From contig NZ_JPMX01000084.1 in assembly GCF_000761485.1 (NCBI RefSeq), positions 1-64,000 of the forward strand: a stretch of DNA of 64,000 nt, given 5' to 3'. The stretch is from Modestobacter caceresii. Lineage in GTDB: Bacteria; Actinomycetota; Actinomycetes; Mycobacteriales; Geodermatophilaceae. Below are positions 51,924 to 61,831 of this stretch, in pieces (position 1 is the stretch's first letter; every line of letters begins with the position of its first letter). The notes below the pieces were generated by a model. That model saw only the letters and a program-made list of their open reading frames with translations, was not told the origin of the DNA and searched no databases. Both the position numbers and the translations under genes were made by a program.

Positions 51924-53425
51924 GCGTCCCTCCCTGCCGGCTCGCCGAACCAGTACTGCGCGGCCGGCCTGGTGTTGTGCCAGATGTGCTTGGTCTCCCG
52001 GTACTCGTCGAGGCCGGCGAGGCCGAGCTCCCGACCGGTCCCCGACTGCTTGAACCCGCCCCACTCGGCCTGCGGCACGTAGGGGTGGTAGTCGTTGATC
52101 CAGACCGTGCCGTGCCGCAGCCGCCGGGCCACGCGCTCGGCGCGGCCGGCGTTCTGGGTCCAGACGGCGCCGGCGAGGCCGTAGATCGTGTCGTTGGCGA
52201 TCCCCACGGCCGCGTCCTCGAGCTCGTCGGAGCTCGAGCCGCTGAACGTCTCCACGGTGAGCACCGGGCCGAACGACTCCTCCTGCACCACACGCATGTC
52301 CGTGCGGCACCCGTCGAAGATGGTCGGGAGGAAGAAGAACCCGTCGGCGAGCTCCGGGTCCTCCGGCCGTCCGCCGCCGACGCGGAGCACCGCTCCCTCG
52401 GCGAGCCCGGCGGCGACGTAGTCCTCGACCTTCTCCCGGTGGGCCGCGCTGATCAGCGGCCCGGTCTCCGCCTCCTGGTCGAAGGGCCCGCCCAGCCGGA
52501 TCTTCTCCGCGCGCCGGACCAGCTCGTCGACGAAGTCGTCGTGGATCGTGTCCTCGACGACCAGGCGGGCACCTCCCGAGCAGACCTGCCCGGAGTCGAG
52601 GAAGACGGCGGTCAGGGCGAAGTCGAGCGCCACGTCGAGATCGGCGTCGGCGAAGACGATGTTCGGGTTCTTGCCCCCCAGCTCGAGGGCGACCTTCTTC
52701 ACCGTCGCCGAGGCGGCGGCCATGATCTTCCGGCCGGTCTCCAGGCCACCGGTGAAGGAGACCAGGTCGACCTCGGGCGCCTCGGTGAGCGGCACACCCA
52801 CGTGCGCCCCGGTGCCGAGCACCAGGTTGGCGACGCCGTCGGGCACCCCTGCCTCGGTGAGTGCCCGCATCAGCCAGATCGCGGTCGACGGCGTCAGCTC
52901 GCTCGGCTTGAGCACGAATGTGTTCCCCGCGGCCAGCGCCGGGGCCACCTTCCACGAGGTCTGCAGCAGCGGGTAGTTCCACGGCGTGATCAGCGAGCAC
53001 ACCCCGATGGGCTCGCGGACGATCCGGCTCGAGACGTCGGGCATCCCCGGGTCGACGACCCGCCCGGCGTCCGCACCGGCCAGACCCGCGTAGTGCCGGA
53101 AGACCGCGGCGATGTCGTCCACGTCGAGCTCGGACTCGACCAGCCGCTTGCCGGTGTCCAGCGACTCCAGCCGGGCTACCTCGTCCTTCTGTTCCTCGAG
53201 CAGGTCGGCGACCCGGTGGAGGACCCGCCCGCGCTCGGTGCCGGTGGTGTCGCGCCACGGGCCGCTGTCGAACGCGCGACGAGCGGCGCGCACCGCGCGC
53301 ACCGCGTCCTCCGCAGTCCCCTCCGACACGGTGGTGACCAGGGTCCCGTCTGCCGGGCACCGGATCTCCCGGGTCCCGCCCTCGGCGGCGTCCTGCCACG
53401 TTCCATCGATGAACAGGTCGGGCAT
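51920..53425 (-). CDS. betB: Betaine aldehyde dehydrogenase
   Basis: 501 residues from ATG 53425. Aldehyde dehydrogenase with [20 protein letters not shown], catalytic Glu in [14 protein letters not shown] and catalytic Cys in [12 protein letters not shown]. It converts betaine aldehyde to glycine betaine with NAD+. First gene of the operon; the stop overlaps the betA ATG by 4 bases. The gap 53426-53655 upstream holds no gene and must carry the promoter; no BetI-type regulator is nearby. Confidence 0.94.
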   Translation of the reverse strand: MPDLFIDGTWQDAAEGGTREIRCPADGTLVTTVSEGTAEDAVRAVRAARRAFDSGPWRDTTGTERGRVLHRVADLLEEQKDEVARLESLDTGKRLVESELDVDDIAAVFRHYAGLAGADAGRVVDPGMPDVSSRIVREPIGVCSLITPWNYPLLQTSWKVAPALAAGNTFVLKPSELTPSTAIWLMRALTEAGVPDGVANLVLGTGAHVGVPLTEAPEVDLVSFTGGLETGRKIMAAASATVKKVALELGGKNPNIVFADADLDVALDFALTAVFLDSGQVCSGGARLVVEDTIHDDFVDELVRRAEKIRLGGPFDQEAETGPLISAAHREKVEDYVAAGLAEGAVLRVGGGRPEDPELADGFFFLPTIFDGCRTDMRVVQEESFGPVLTVETFSGSSSDELEDAAVGIANDTIYGLAGAVWTQNAGRAERVARRLRHGTVWINDYHPYVPQAEWGGFKQSGTGRELGLAGLDEYRETKHIWHNTRPAAQYWFGEPAGRDA

Positions 53426-53655
53426 GAGGTCCTCTCGTCCGCCGCAGGAGCTCTGCCGCCGGACGTGACGCGGAACGCGATCGCTGTCGTCGTCCCCCTG
53501 GAACGGTGCCGTCCCACACGGATCTGGACGACCGGCGCCTGCCCCGTCGGTTCGAGAGAGCCTGCTCCTTCGACGGCGTCCGCGGGTTCGGACGCCGAGT
53601 CGGCGCCGAGGAACCCTACCGAACACGCCTCCGCGGAAGGGACTCGTTCTTCTCG

Positions 53656-55452
53656 CTACTGGTAGGTGACCAGTTCCGGGGTCGGCTGCACCGTCTCGAT
53701 GGTCTCCTGGGGGGAGATCATCGGCTCGTCCTCGTCGATGAAGTTCTTCCAGCCCCAGTACAGCGGCTCCGGGGCGCCGCGGTGCAGCACCTCCCAGGTG
53801 GTCTGCTTGGCCGGCTGGGAGCCCTGCCCGTCGACGTGCACCAGGATCGCCAGCTCGTCACGGGAGGTGTCCAGCCGCTCGCGGTCGACGATCATCCGCA
53901 CCTGGAACTGGTGCAGCACCAGCAGTTTCTGCGGCAGGTCGTTCTCCCGGACCAGGTCGGCCAGCCAGGTGACCACCTGGTTCACCTCGTCGATGTCCAC
54001 CTGGCCGATCTGGCGCAGGTGCACCTCACCCGGCTTCAGCCGCCACTCCGGGTCCAGCGCCAGCCCGACGTAGGGCAGCGTCAGCAGCGGCTCGTACTGC
54101 TTGGCCGGGGTGAGGAAGTCGGTGCGGCCCGGCTGCAGGTCCAGCACCACGTACAGGCCGGCCTCACCGGCGGCCTCGACCCAGGGGCGCAGCGTCTCGA
54201 CGTCCTGCTCGGCGGAGTAGTTGCCGTCCGGGCCGGCCGAGGCCGAGGCCACGGTGGCGATGATCTCGAACGTCGGGACGACGGTGTTGTCCACCAGCGG
54301 CCGGTACTCGTCGGCGTACTGCTGTGCCCGCGCGATGGCGCCGGGCAGGTCCTGCTCGCCCAGCAGGCCCAGGGCACCGCTGCCGGGGATGCCGTAGAGG
54401 GCGATCAGCGTGTGCTCGGGGAACAGCAGCTGACCGCCGCCGGGCAACTGCGTACCGGTGGCCACGGTGTCCAGCTTCCAGTCGATCCCCGGCGCCCCGG
54501 CCAGGTCGGCACCCAGCACGACGACCGTGGGCTCGGCGGCGAGGCGCTCGACGACCTCCGCCGACCCGCGCGGATCGACCACCCCGCCGGTGAGCAGCAC
54601 CTCGGCACCGGCGGCCCGGGCCGTCGCGATCCCGGCCAGCGACTGCGCGTCCCCGCTCGCGAGGACCACCACGTCCTCCAGCGGCTCGGGGCGCTGCACC
54701 TCGGGCAGCTCCCCCGTCGCCTCCGCCGGCTCCGACGCCTCGGACTCGGTCTCCGACGCCTCGGACCCGGTCTCGGACGCACCGGTCTCCGAGCCCTCCG
54801 CTGCCGTCTCGGTGGGGCTCGCCGGGGCCGGCGGGGCCTCCGCCGTCAGGACCGGCAGCGCGTCCGGCGCCAGCCCGGCCACCGCAGCCGCCCGCTCCGC
54901 GTCGGGCACGGTCGTGGGCTCGGCGAGGTCCAGGCCGGTCGCTTCCGCCAGCGCCTCGGCGTCGGCGGGGACGGCCACGACGTCGACGTCGTCCGAGCCA
55001 CCCGGGACCAGGTCGGCGGCGGCGTCGCCGACGGCGAGAACCGTCTGCACGCCGAGGCGGTCGAGCTCCGCCCCGAGCACGTCGGCGGGGTCGCCGGAGC
55101 CCAGCAGCAGGGGCACACCGAGACCCACCGCCGCCACCGCGCCCAGCAGCTCCGCGTCCACATCGCCGCCACCGGCCACGACGGCCACGTCCGAGCTCTC
55201 GTACAGCGCCCGGCTGGTCGAGACGGCGGCGGCCACCGGGTCGGCGTCGGGCACGAGCGTGCGCGCCGCATCCGGAGCCGCGGTCACGGCCCCGGCGACG
55301 GCGGGGTCGTCCGAGCCACCCGAGTCGGCCGAGCCGCCGGAGTCCCCGTCGTCCGAGCCGGTGCACCCGGCGAGCACCAGGGCGGTGACCAGGGCGAGCG
55401 CCGGGACGGCGGGGCCGCGAGCGGGACGAGGGAGGACTGCGGTGCGGCGCAT
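53656..55452 (-). CDS. Secreted lipoprotein with cell-wall-binding repeat 2-like domains
   Basis: 598 residues with a lipobox (VTALVLAGC) ending a short signal peptide, so it is lipid-anchored outside the membrane. Two CWB2-like halves (DVAVVAGGGDVDAELLGAVA with VPLLLG; VVVLASGDAQSLAGIATARA with VLLTGG) are split by an acidic Ser/Glu/Thr-rich linker (about 212-245). The C-terminal 270 residues (IALYGIPGSGALGLLG, YVVLDLQPGRTDFLTPAKQY) look like a TIM-barrel-type domain without an obvious catalytic motif. Function unknown; surface attachment is likely. Confidence 0.82.
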   Translation of the reverse strand: MRRTAVLPRPARGPAVPALALVTALVLAGCTGSDDGDSGGSADSGGSDDPAVAGAVTAAPDAARTLVPDADPVAAAVSTSRALYESSDVAVVAGGGDVDAELLGAVAAVGLGVPLLLGSGDPADVLGAELDRLGVQTVLAVGDAAADLVPGGSDDVDVVAVPADAEALAEATGLDLAEPTTVPDAERAAAVAGLAPDALPVLTAEAPPAPASPTETAAEGSETGASETGSEASETESEASEPAEATGELPEVQRPEPLEDVVVLASGDAQSLAGIATARAAGAEVLLTGGVVDPRGSAEVVERLAAEPTVVVLGADLAGAPGIDWKLDTVATGTQLPGGGQLLFPEHTLIALYGIPGSGALGLLGEQDLPGAIARAQQYADEYRPLVDNTVVPTFEIIATVASASAGPDGNYSAEQDVETLRPWVEAAGEAGLYVVLDLQPGRTDFLTPAKQYEPLLTLPYVGLALDPEWRLKPGEVHLRQIGQVDIDEVNQVVTWLADLVRENDLPQKLLVLHQFQVRMIVDRERLDTSRDELAILVHVDGQGSQPAKQTTWEVLHRGAPEPLYWGWKNFIDEDEPMISPQETIETVQPTPELVTYQ

Positions 55453-55714
55453 GGGCTACTTCCTGTGCCCGCGGCCAACCAGGGAGCCGGGGTCCCGGGG
55501 CGGGCGGGCACGAACACGGTCGGGGGCACACCGACAGTAGATGCGTCCGCCGTCGGCGCGAAACCCGCTGCTCGGGTCGACGTCCTGGACACGGCCGGGG
55601 CAGGCCGGGAGCATCTGCGCCTGAGATGAGCGCGCACAGGTCGGGACAGCCCGAGTCCGTACCGGCCAGCCAGCGGGCTGGGACGGCCCGTCGCCCCCGG
55701 CCAGGCTGGTCGGC

Positions 55715-57040
55715 ATGACGACGACCACCGCCGAGCTGCCCGTCTCGGCCGGACTCCCCGTCGCACACGAGGCCCGGCGCGGCTGGTGGCGCCAGCTCGG
55801 CATCGACACCGGCTACGTGCTGCTCGCCTTCCCGCTGTCGCTGCTCGCATTCGTCCTGGTGGTCACCGGCGGCGCGGTCGGGCTCGGGCTGACCGTGGTG
55901 TGGATCGGGCTGCCCGTGGCGGTCGGCACCCTGCTCGCCGCCCGTGGGTTCGCCACGGCCGAGCGGTCCTGGTTGCCCGCGGTCCTGCGCACGCCGGTGA
56001 CCCGTCCGGTCTACCGGCGGCCCGGTCCGGACGCCGGCCGGATGCGTCGGCTGCTCGCGCCGATGCGCGAGCCGCAGTACTGGATGGACGCGCTGCACGC
56101 CGTGCTCCGCCTGTTCGTGGCGGTGCCCGCCTTCGTGGTCACGGTCGTCTGGTGGGCCATCACGCTGGCCGGCCTGACCTCGGTGACCTGGGACTGGTCG
56201 ATCCCCTACGACGAGTCGGGACAGCCGGACAACTACACGCTACCCGAGCTCATCGGGATGGCCGACACCTCGATCAACCGGGTCCTCCTCTACACGGCCA
56301 TCGGGGTGCTGTTCGCCCTGACGCTGCCGGTCGTCGTCCGGGGGTGCGCTCTCGCCCAGGCGCAGCTCGGCCGGGGGCTGCTGTCCTCCCGGGCCGCCAC
56401 CCAGGCCGAGATCGGCCGGCTCTCCGAGGGCCGGGACGCCGCCGTGGCGGCCGAGGCCGTCGCCCTGCGCCGCCTCGAGCGCGACATCCACGACGGCCCG
56501 CAGCAGCGACTCGTCCGGCTCAGCATGGACCTGCACCGGGCCCGCCGGATGGTCGACAGCGACCCGGACGGCGCCCGCGCGACGCTGGAGGAGGCGGCGG
56601 CGCAGACCAGGGAGACGCTGGAGGAGCTGCGGGCGCTGTCCCGCGGGATCGCCCCACCGGTGCTGGCCGACCGCGGCCTGGCCGCCGCACTCGCCGCCCT
56701 CGCCGCCCGCTCCCCCGTGCCGGTCGAACTGGCCGTCGCCCTCCCCCCGGGGCAGCGGCTGACACCGGCCGTGGAGAACTCCGCCTACTTCCTGGTGAGC
56801 GAGGCGCTGGCGAACGTCGCCAAGCACAGCGAGGCGACGGTGAGCCGGGTGACGGTGGTCTGCGAGGACGACCGGCTCCGGGTGGTCGTCGAGGACGACG
56901 GCCGCGGCGGTGCCGTGCTGGCCCCCGGCCACGGTCTGGCCGGGCTGACCGATCGGCTGCGCGCGGTCGACGGGGTGCTGACCGTGGACAGCCCGCGGGG
57001 CGGGCCGACCCGGCTGATCGGCGAGCTGCCGTGCCGGTGA
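55715..57040 (+). CDS. Sensor histidine kinase (NarL/DesK-type)
   Basis: 441 residues. The N-terminal sensor region has about four membrane helices (YVLLAFPLSLLAFVLVVTGG and others) of the actinobacterial putative-sensor type. HisKA_3 motif RLERDIHDGPQQRLVRLSMD with the phospho-acceptor His, then a HATPase core (FLVSEALANVAKHSEAT, VVEDDGRGG, GHGLAGLTDRL). Directly followed by its response regulator. The signal is unknown. The shared region 55453-55714 upstream separates it from the divergent lipoprotein. Confidence 0.93.
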   Translation: MTTTTAELPVSAGLPVAHEARRGWWRQLGIDTGYVLLAFPLSLLAFVLVVTGGAVGLGLTVVWIGLPVAVGTLLAARGFATAERSWLPAVLRTPVTRPVYRRPGPDAGRMRRLLAPMREPQYWMDALHAVLRLFVAVPAFVVTVVWWAITLAGLTSVTWDWSIPYDESGQPDNYTLPELIGMADTSINRVLLYTAIGVLFALTLPVVVRGCALAQAQLGRGLLSSRAATQAEIGRLSEGRDAAVAAEAVALRRLERDIHDGPQQRLVRLSMDLHRARRMVDSDPDGARATLEEAAAQTRETLEELRALSRGIAPPVLADRGLAAALAALAARSPVPVELAVALPPGQRLTPAVENSAYFLVSEALANVAKHSEATVSRVTVVCEDDRLRVVVEDDGRGGAVLAPGHGLAGLTDRLRAVDGVLTVDSPRGGPTRLIGELPCR

Positions 57041-57057
57041 CCGGAGGCAGCCCCCGG

Positions 57058-57702
57058 ATGCGGGTCGTGCTGGCCGAGGACTCGGTGCTGCTCCGTGAGG
57101 GCCTCGTCCGGTTGCTCGGCGAGGCGGGCACCGAGGTGGTGGCCGCCGTCGCCGACGGGCCGTCACTGGTGCGGGCCGTCGTCGAGCACCGGCCGGACGT
57201 CGCCGTCGTCGACGTCCGGATGCCCCCGACCCACACCGACGAGGGGCTGCGGGCCGCGGTCGAGGCGCGCCGCGCCGTCCCGAGGACTGCGGTGCTGGTG
57301 CTCTCCCAGTACGTGGAGGTGGCCTACGCCGACGAGCTGCTCGCCGACGGCGCGGGCGGGGTCGGCTACCTGCTCAAGGACCGGGTCGCGCAGGTGGACC
57401 AGTTCCTCACCGCCCTGGACGACGTCGTGGCCGGCGGCACGGTGCTCGACCCGCAGGTGGTCGCCCAGCTGTTCGCCCGGCGCCGGCGGGACGACCCGGT
57501 GCGCTCGCTCTCCCCCCGCGAGCGGGAGGTGCTGGGGCTGATCGCCGAGGGCCACTCCAACGCCGCGATCGCCCGCGAGCTGGTCGTCACCCAAGGGGCC
57601 GTGGAGAAGCACACCCAGCACATCTTCGCCAAGCTCGGCCTGAGCCAGGACGACGACCAGCACCGCCGGGTGATGGCGACCCTCGCCTACCTGCGCAGTT
57701 GA
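57058..57702 (+). CDS. NarL/LuxR-family response regulator
   Basis: 214 residues from ATG 57058, preceded by GGAGG; GTG 57037, overlapping the kinase stop, is an alternative. Receiver domain with acidic AEDS, phospho-acceptor Asp in VAVVDVRMPP and Lys in YLLKDRV, followed by a LuxR-type HTH (LSPREREVLGLIAEGHSNAA then IARELVVTQGAVEKHTQHIF). Partner of the upstream kinase; targets unknown. Confidence 0.93.
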   Translation: MRVVLAEDSVLLREGLVRLLGEAGTEVVAAVADGPSLVRAVVEHRPDVAVVDVRMPPTHTDEGLRAAVEARRAVPRTAVLVLSQYVEVAYADELLADGAGGVGYLLKDRVAQVDQFLTALDDVVAGGTVLDPQVVAQLFARRRRDDPVRSLSPREREVLGLIAEGHSNAAIARELVVTQGAVEKHTQHIFAKLGLSQDDDQHRRVMATLAYLRS

Positions 57703-57717
57703 CCGAGGCGCACCGGT

Positions 57718-58065
57718 TCAGCGGGCAGGGGTACCGAAGGCAGCCCGCAGCCGGGCGGGTGCCCGCAGCCGCCACGCCTCGGTGAGCAGCTCGGCCAGCT
57801 CCGACCGGTCCACGGCCGCGAGCTGGACGACGACCATGCTGCTGTTGCGGTAGTGGTGCGGCACCGAGAACACCTCCGGCCGCTCGGCGGCCAGCTCGGC
57901 GTTCTCCCCGGGCGCCAGCCGGATCGCCACCCACTCCTCCGCCGGCGGCATCGACGCGAAGACCTTGTCGCGCACCCGGAGGCAGGCCATGTCCCACGCC
58001 GGGCGCTCGGTGGCCTCCGGCAGGGCCAGTGCGATCACCCGGACGTCGTCGGACGTGGCTGCCAT
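57718..58065 (-). CDS. MmcQ/YjbR family protein
   Basis: 115 residues from ATG 58065. YjbR fold with IALALPEATERPAWDMACLR, KVFASMPPAEEWVAIRL and a C-terminal RSELAELLTEAWRLRAPARL. Often called DNA-binding on fold alone; role unknown. It converges on the response regulator with a 15-bp gap. Confidence 0.85.
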   Translation of the reverse strand: MAATSDDVRVIALALPEATERPAWDMACLRVRDKVFASMPPAEEWVAIRLAPGENAELAAERPEVFSVPHHYRNSSMVVVQLAAVDRSELAELLTEAWRLRAPARLRAAFGTPAR

Positions 58066-58245
58066 GGCGGCAGGGTGCCACCGGCCACCGACAGGACGCA
58101 CCCCTCGTCGGGCTGACCGGCCGACCGAGATGGTGCCAGCCCGACCTCGTTCGGGGGGCCAGCCGCAACGACATGATCATCTCGGGCCGCGAGGCTCGGT
58201 CCAGCGACGCCGCACCCTGCGGCGCCCGAGCTGGAAGGCCCCATC

Positions 58246-60456
58246 GTGAGCGTCCCCGTGATGACCACCCTGCCCGTCACCGCGCCACCTCCCCGGCGGG
58301 ACGGGTTCGCCGTCCGGGTGGCCCGGTGGAGCGCCACCCACCGCTGGACCGTGCTCGGGCTCTGGGTGCTGGCCGTCGCACTGGCCGTCGTCATCGGCGG
58401 CGCCATGGGCACCAAGACGCTCACCGCTGCGCAGAGCGGCAGCGGTGAGTCCGGCCGGGCCGACGTCGTCCTGGACGGCGCCGGGTTCCCCGACCCGCCC
58501 ACTGAGCAGGTGCTCGTGCAGACCCGCGACGGCTCGGTGATCGGCGCCGAGGGCACCGCCGCCGCCGCGGACGTCACCGCCGCCGTCCGCGGGCTGGACG
58601 AGGTGGCCGCCGTCGGCGACCCGGTCGCCTCCGCCGACGGGACAGCGCTGCTGGTGCCGGTCACCCTCGACGTCGGGGACCGCACCGGCTCGGCCGCCGA
58701 CGATGCGGCCGTCGACGCGGTGCAGCCGGTGCTCGACGCCGTCGCCGGCGTGCAGGCCGAGCACCCGGGGCTGCGGGTCGTCGAGTCCGGCGGCAGCTCG
58801 CTGGACGCCGTCGTCGGCGAGCAGCTGGAGGAGGACTTCCTGCGCGCGGAGCTGCTGAGCCTGCCGGTGACGCTGGTGGTGCTGCTGGTGGCCTTCGGTG
58901 CCCTGTTCGCCGCCGGCGTGCCGCTGCTGCTGGGGCTCACCGCCGTCGGTGGCGCCCTGGGCCTGGTCTCCCTGGTCTCCCAGCTGACCCCCGTCGATGC
59001 GAGCACCGCCAGCGTCGTGCTGCTGATCGGCATGGCCGTCGGGGTCGACTACGCGCTGTTCTACGTCCGGCGGGCCCGGGAGGAACGACGCCACGGCGCA
59101 CCCACCGCGCTCGCCGTCGAGCTGGCCGCCGCCACCTCCGGGCGGGCCGTGCTCACCTCCGGCCTCGCCGTCGCGGTGGCGATGGCGGGCATGTACCTGG
59201 CCGGGAGCCCGGTGTTCACCTCGTTCGCGACCGGCACGATCCTCGTGGTGCTGGTGTCGGTGATCGGCTCCCTGACCGTGCTGCCGGCGACGCTGGCGCT
59301 GCTGGGGCGGGGCATCGAGCGGCCGCGGGTCCCGCTGCTGGGCCGGCTGGTGGGCCGCTCGGACGACAGCCGGGTCTGGTCGGCCGTCGTCCGGCGGGTG
59401 GTGTCCCGGCCGCGGACCTCGCTGGCCGTGGGGGTGGCCACGCTCCTGGCGGTGGCCGCGCCGGCGATCGGCATGGCCACCTCCAACCCGGGCATCGACG
59501 CGCTCTCCCGGGACAGCGAGGTGGTCCGGGCCTACGACGCCATCGCCGCGGCCTTCCCGCAGGAGGGCAGCACCGACCAGGTCGTCGTCTGGCGCACCGA
59601 CGGGCAGCGGCTCGACGTGCCCGCCGTCCAGGACGCTGCCGACGAGCTGGTCGCCCGGCTGCCGGACGCAACGGCCGCCGGCGAGCTCGAGGTCAGCCCC
59701 GACGGCACGGTCGCCCGGCTGTCGGTGGCGGGCGCCGGTGCGGCCGGCAGCGACGAGGCCCGGGCCGGGCTCAGCCAGCTGCGTGAGGACCTCCTGCCGG
59801 CCACGCTCGGTTCCGTGTCCGGCACGGCCACGGGCGTCACCGGCGCCACGGCCGGGGACGCCGACTTCAGCGACACGATGGCGCAGCGGCTGCCGGTCGT
59901 GATCGGGTTCGTGCTGGCGCTCACCGTCGTCGTGCTGACCGTGGCGTTCCGGTCGCTGGCGGTGGCGCTGATCGCCGCCGTCCTCACCCTGCTGTCGGTG
60001 GGTGCCGCCTACGGCGTGCTGGTGGTGGTCTTCCAGTCCACCTGGGCCGAGGGCCTGCTCGGCTTCACCTCCACCGGGGCGATCGTCTCCTGGATCCCGC
60101 TGTTCCTGTTCGTGGTGCTCTTCGGGCTGTCGATGGACTACCACGTGTTCGTGGTCTCCCGGGTCCGTGAGGCGGCCCAGGCGGGCATCCCGCTGCGGCT
60201 CGCGGTGACCACCGGGGTCTCCCGCTCGGCCGGCGTGGTCACCAGCGCCGCGGTGGTCATGGTGGCGGTGTTCAGCATCTTCGCGACGCTGTCGATGCTG
60301 GAGTTCAAGCAGCTGGGGGCGGGCCTGGCGGTGGCGGTGCTGATCGACGCGACCCTGGTCCGCGGGGTCCTCTTGCCGGCGGCGATGGCGGTGCTGGGCG
60401 AGCGGACCTGGTGGCTGCCGCGGTGGCTGGGCTGGCTGCCGGCCAGCAGCCACTGA
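58246..60456 (+). CDS. MMPL-family (RND-type) transporter
   Basis: 736 residues, start GTG 58246 or ATG 58261. RND duplication: each half has one helix, a periplasmic domain and five clustered helices. Key segments are VGVDYALFYVRRAREERRHG in the first half and LFGLSMDYHVFVVSRVREAA in the second; the membrane Asp-Tyr pairs are those used for proton coupling in MmpL proteins. Likely exports a lipid or hydrophobic compound. Stands alone. Confidence 0.92.
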   Translation: MSVPVMTTLPVTAPPPRRDGFAVRVARWSATHRWTVLGLWVLAVALAVVIGGAMGTKTLTAAQSGSGESGRADVVLDGAGFPDPPTEQVLVQTRDGSVIGAEGTAAAADVTAAVRGLDEVAAVGDPVASADGTALLVPVTLDVGDRTGSAADDAAVDAVQPVLDAVAGVQAEHPGLRVVESGGSSLDAVVGEQLEEDFLRAELLSLPVTLVVLLVAFGALFAAGVPLLLGLTAVGGALGLVSLVSQLTPVDASTASVVLLIGMAVGVDYALFYVRRAREERRHGAPTALAVELAAATSGRAVLTSGLAVAVAMAGMYLAGSPVFTSFATGTILVVLVSVIGSLTVLPATLALLGRGIERPRVPLLGRLVGRSDDSRVWSAVVRRVVSRPRTSLAVGVATLLAVAAPAIGMATSNPGIDALSRDSEVVRAYDAIAAAFPQEGSTDQVVVWRTDGQRLDVPAVQDAADELVARLPDATAAGELEVSPDGTVARLSVAGAGAAGSDEARAGLSQLREDLLPATLGSVSGTATGVTGATAGDADFSDTMAQRLPVVIGFVLALTVVVLTVAFRSLAVALIAAVLTLLSVGAAYGVLVVVFQSTWAEGLLGFTSTGAIVSWIPLFLFVVLFGLSMDYHVFVVSRVREAAQAGIPLRLAVTTGVSRSAGVVTSAAVVMVAVFSIFATLSMLEFKQLGAGLAVAVLIDATLVRGVLLPAAMAVLGERTWWLPRWLGWLPASSH

Positions 60457-60527
60457 GGCCCGGGTGCGCGGTGCGCACGGCCGGAACTGGTTGGCCGACC
60501 GTCGTCCCCGCCGGGTAGACACGCCCC

Positions 60528-61769
60528 GTGACCGACATCGCCGACCAGCTCCGCCCGATCACCGCCGAGGAGTGGCCGCGCTTCGTCCGCGGCATGCGCA
60601 CGACCTTCGGCCACGACCACGCCGGCCCCTACATGGACTCCCCGGCCCCGACGGCCGAGCTGGACCGCTCGCTCGCCCTGTTCGACGGCGAGCGGGTGGC
60701 CGCCACCGCCGGCATCTACAGCCTGGAGATGACCGTGCCGGGGGCGGTGGTGCCGACGGCCGGCGTCACCTGGGTCACCGTCTCCCCCACCCACCGGCGA
60801 CGTGGGGTGCTGACGGCTGTCATGCGACGACAGCTGCGCGAGGTGCACGCGGCCGGTCGCGAGCCGGTGGCGGCGCTGTGGGCCGCCGAGTGGCCGATCT
60901 ACGGCCGGTTCGGGTACGCCCCGGTCGCCTCGCGGGGCGGCTGGAACGGGCTGACCGAGCGGCTGCACCTGCGGCCGGACGTCGACTGCGGCACCGGCAC
61001 CGTGCGGCTGGTCGAGGTCGAGGAGTTCCGCCCGGCGGCCGCGGCACTGCACCAGCAGGTGCGCCGGTTCGTGCCGGGGAACATGGCCCGCGACGACCGG
61101 TGGTGGGAGCGGCGGCTGCACGACTCCGCCGAGCTCGCCGCCGGCGGTCCGCCCCGCCAGCTGGCGCTGCACGCCGAGGCCGACGGGACGGTCACCGGGT
61201 TCGCCAGCTACCGGGTGCGGGCCGCCTGGACCGACACCAGCGAGCCCGACGGCACGCTGACCGTCGAGGAGGTCCGGGCCAGCAGCCCGACCGCGTACGC
61301 CGCGCTGTGGCGCTTCCTGCTCGCGCACGACCTGATGCGCACGATCGAGTACCCGCAGGGACCCGCCGACGATGCGCTGCCGCACCTGCTGGTCGACGGC
61401 CGGGCCTGGCACGCCCGCCCGGTCGACACGCTCTGGGTGCGGCTGGTCGACGTGGGCGCCGCGCTGTCCGCCCGCCGGTACCCGGCGCCGCTGGACATGG
61501 TGTTCGAGGTGCGCGATCGGTTCTGTGACTGGAACGACGGGCGCTGGCACGTCTGGGGGCATCCGGCCGGTGCTCACAGTGACCGCACCGACCGTGACCC
61601 GGACTTGGTCCTGGACGTCGAAGCGCTCGCCGCGGCCTACCTGGGCGGCGTCTCGCTCGCCTCGCTGCAGGCCGCCGGCCGGGTGACCGAGGTCAGCCCG
61701 GGTGCGGTGACCCAGGCGTCGACGGCGTTCCGCTGGCCGGTCGCACCCTGGTGTCCCGACTCCTTCTGA
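60528..61769 (+). CDS. GNAT N-acetyltransferase, Eis-like
   Basis: 413 residues starting at GTG 60528. Eis architecture: an N-terminal GNAT domain with the acetyl-CoA loop VSPTHRRRGVLTAVMRRQL, a second GNAT-like domain, and a C-terminal SCP2-like domain (PLDMVFEVRDRFCDWNDGRW). The C-terminal carboxylate (PDSF) matches the family use of the terminus as catalytic base. Such enzymes acetylate amines on aminoglycosides or proteins; substrate unknown. Confidence 0.9.
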   Translation: MTDIADQLRPITAEEWPRFVRGMRTTFGHDHAGPYMDSPAPTAELDRSLALFDGERVAATAGIYSLEMTVPGAVVPTAGVTWVTVSPTHRRRGVLTAVMRRQLREVHAAGREPVAALWAAEWPIYGRFGYAPVASRGGWNGLTERLHLRPDVDCGTGTVRLVEVEEFRPAAAALHQQVRRFVPGNMARDDRWWERRLHDSAELAAGGPPRQLALHAEADGTVTGFASYRVRAAWTDTSEPDGTLTVEEVRASSPTAYAALWRFLLAHDLMRTIEYPQGPADDALPHLLVDGRAWHARPVDTLWVRLVDVGAALSARRYPAPLDMVFEVRDRFCDWNDGRWHVWGHPAGAHSDRTDRDPDLVLDVEALAAAYLGGVSLASLQAAGRVTEVSPGAVTQASTAFRWPVAPWCPDSF

Positions 61770-61772
61770 CGG

Positions 61773-61822
61773 CCCCGCTGCAGGGGTCCCGCCGCGAGCT
61801 CGCGAGTGGTGGGGCAGCGGGG
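61773..61822. terminator. Bidirectional terminator-like hairpin
   Basis: CCCCGCTGC (61773-61781) pairs with GCAGCGGGG (61814-61822), and CGCGAGCTCGCG (61793-61804) forms a second palindrome inside the loop. It lies between two converging genes and is followed by CCTTCTCC. Confidence 0.55.
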
Positions 61823-61831
61823 TCCTTCTCC

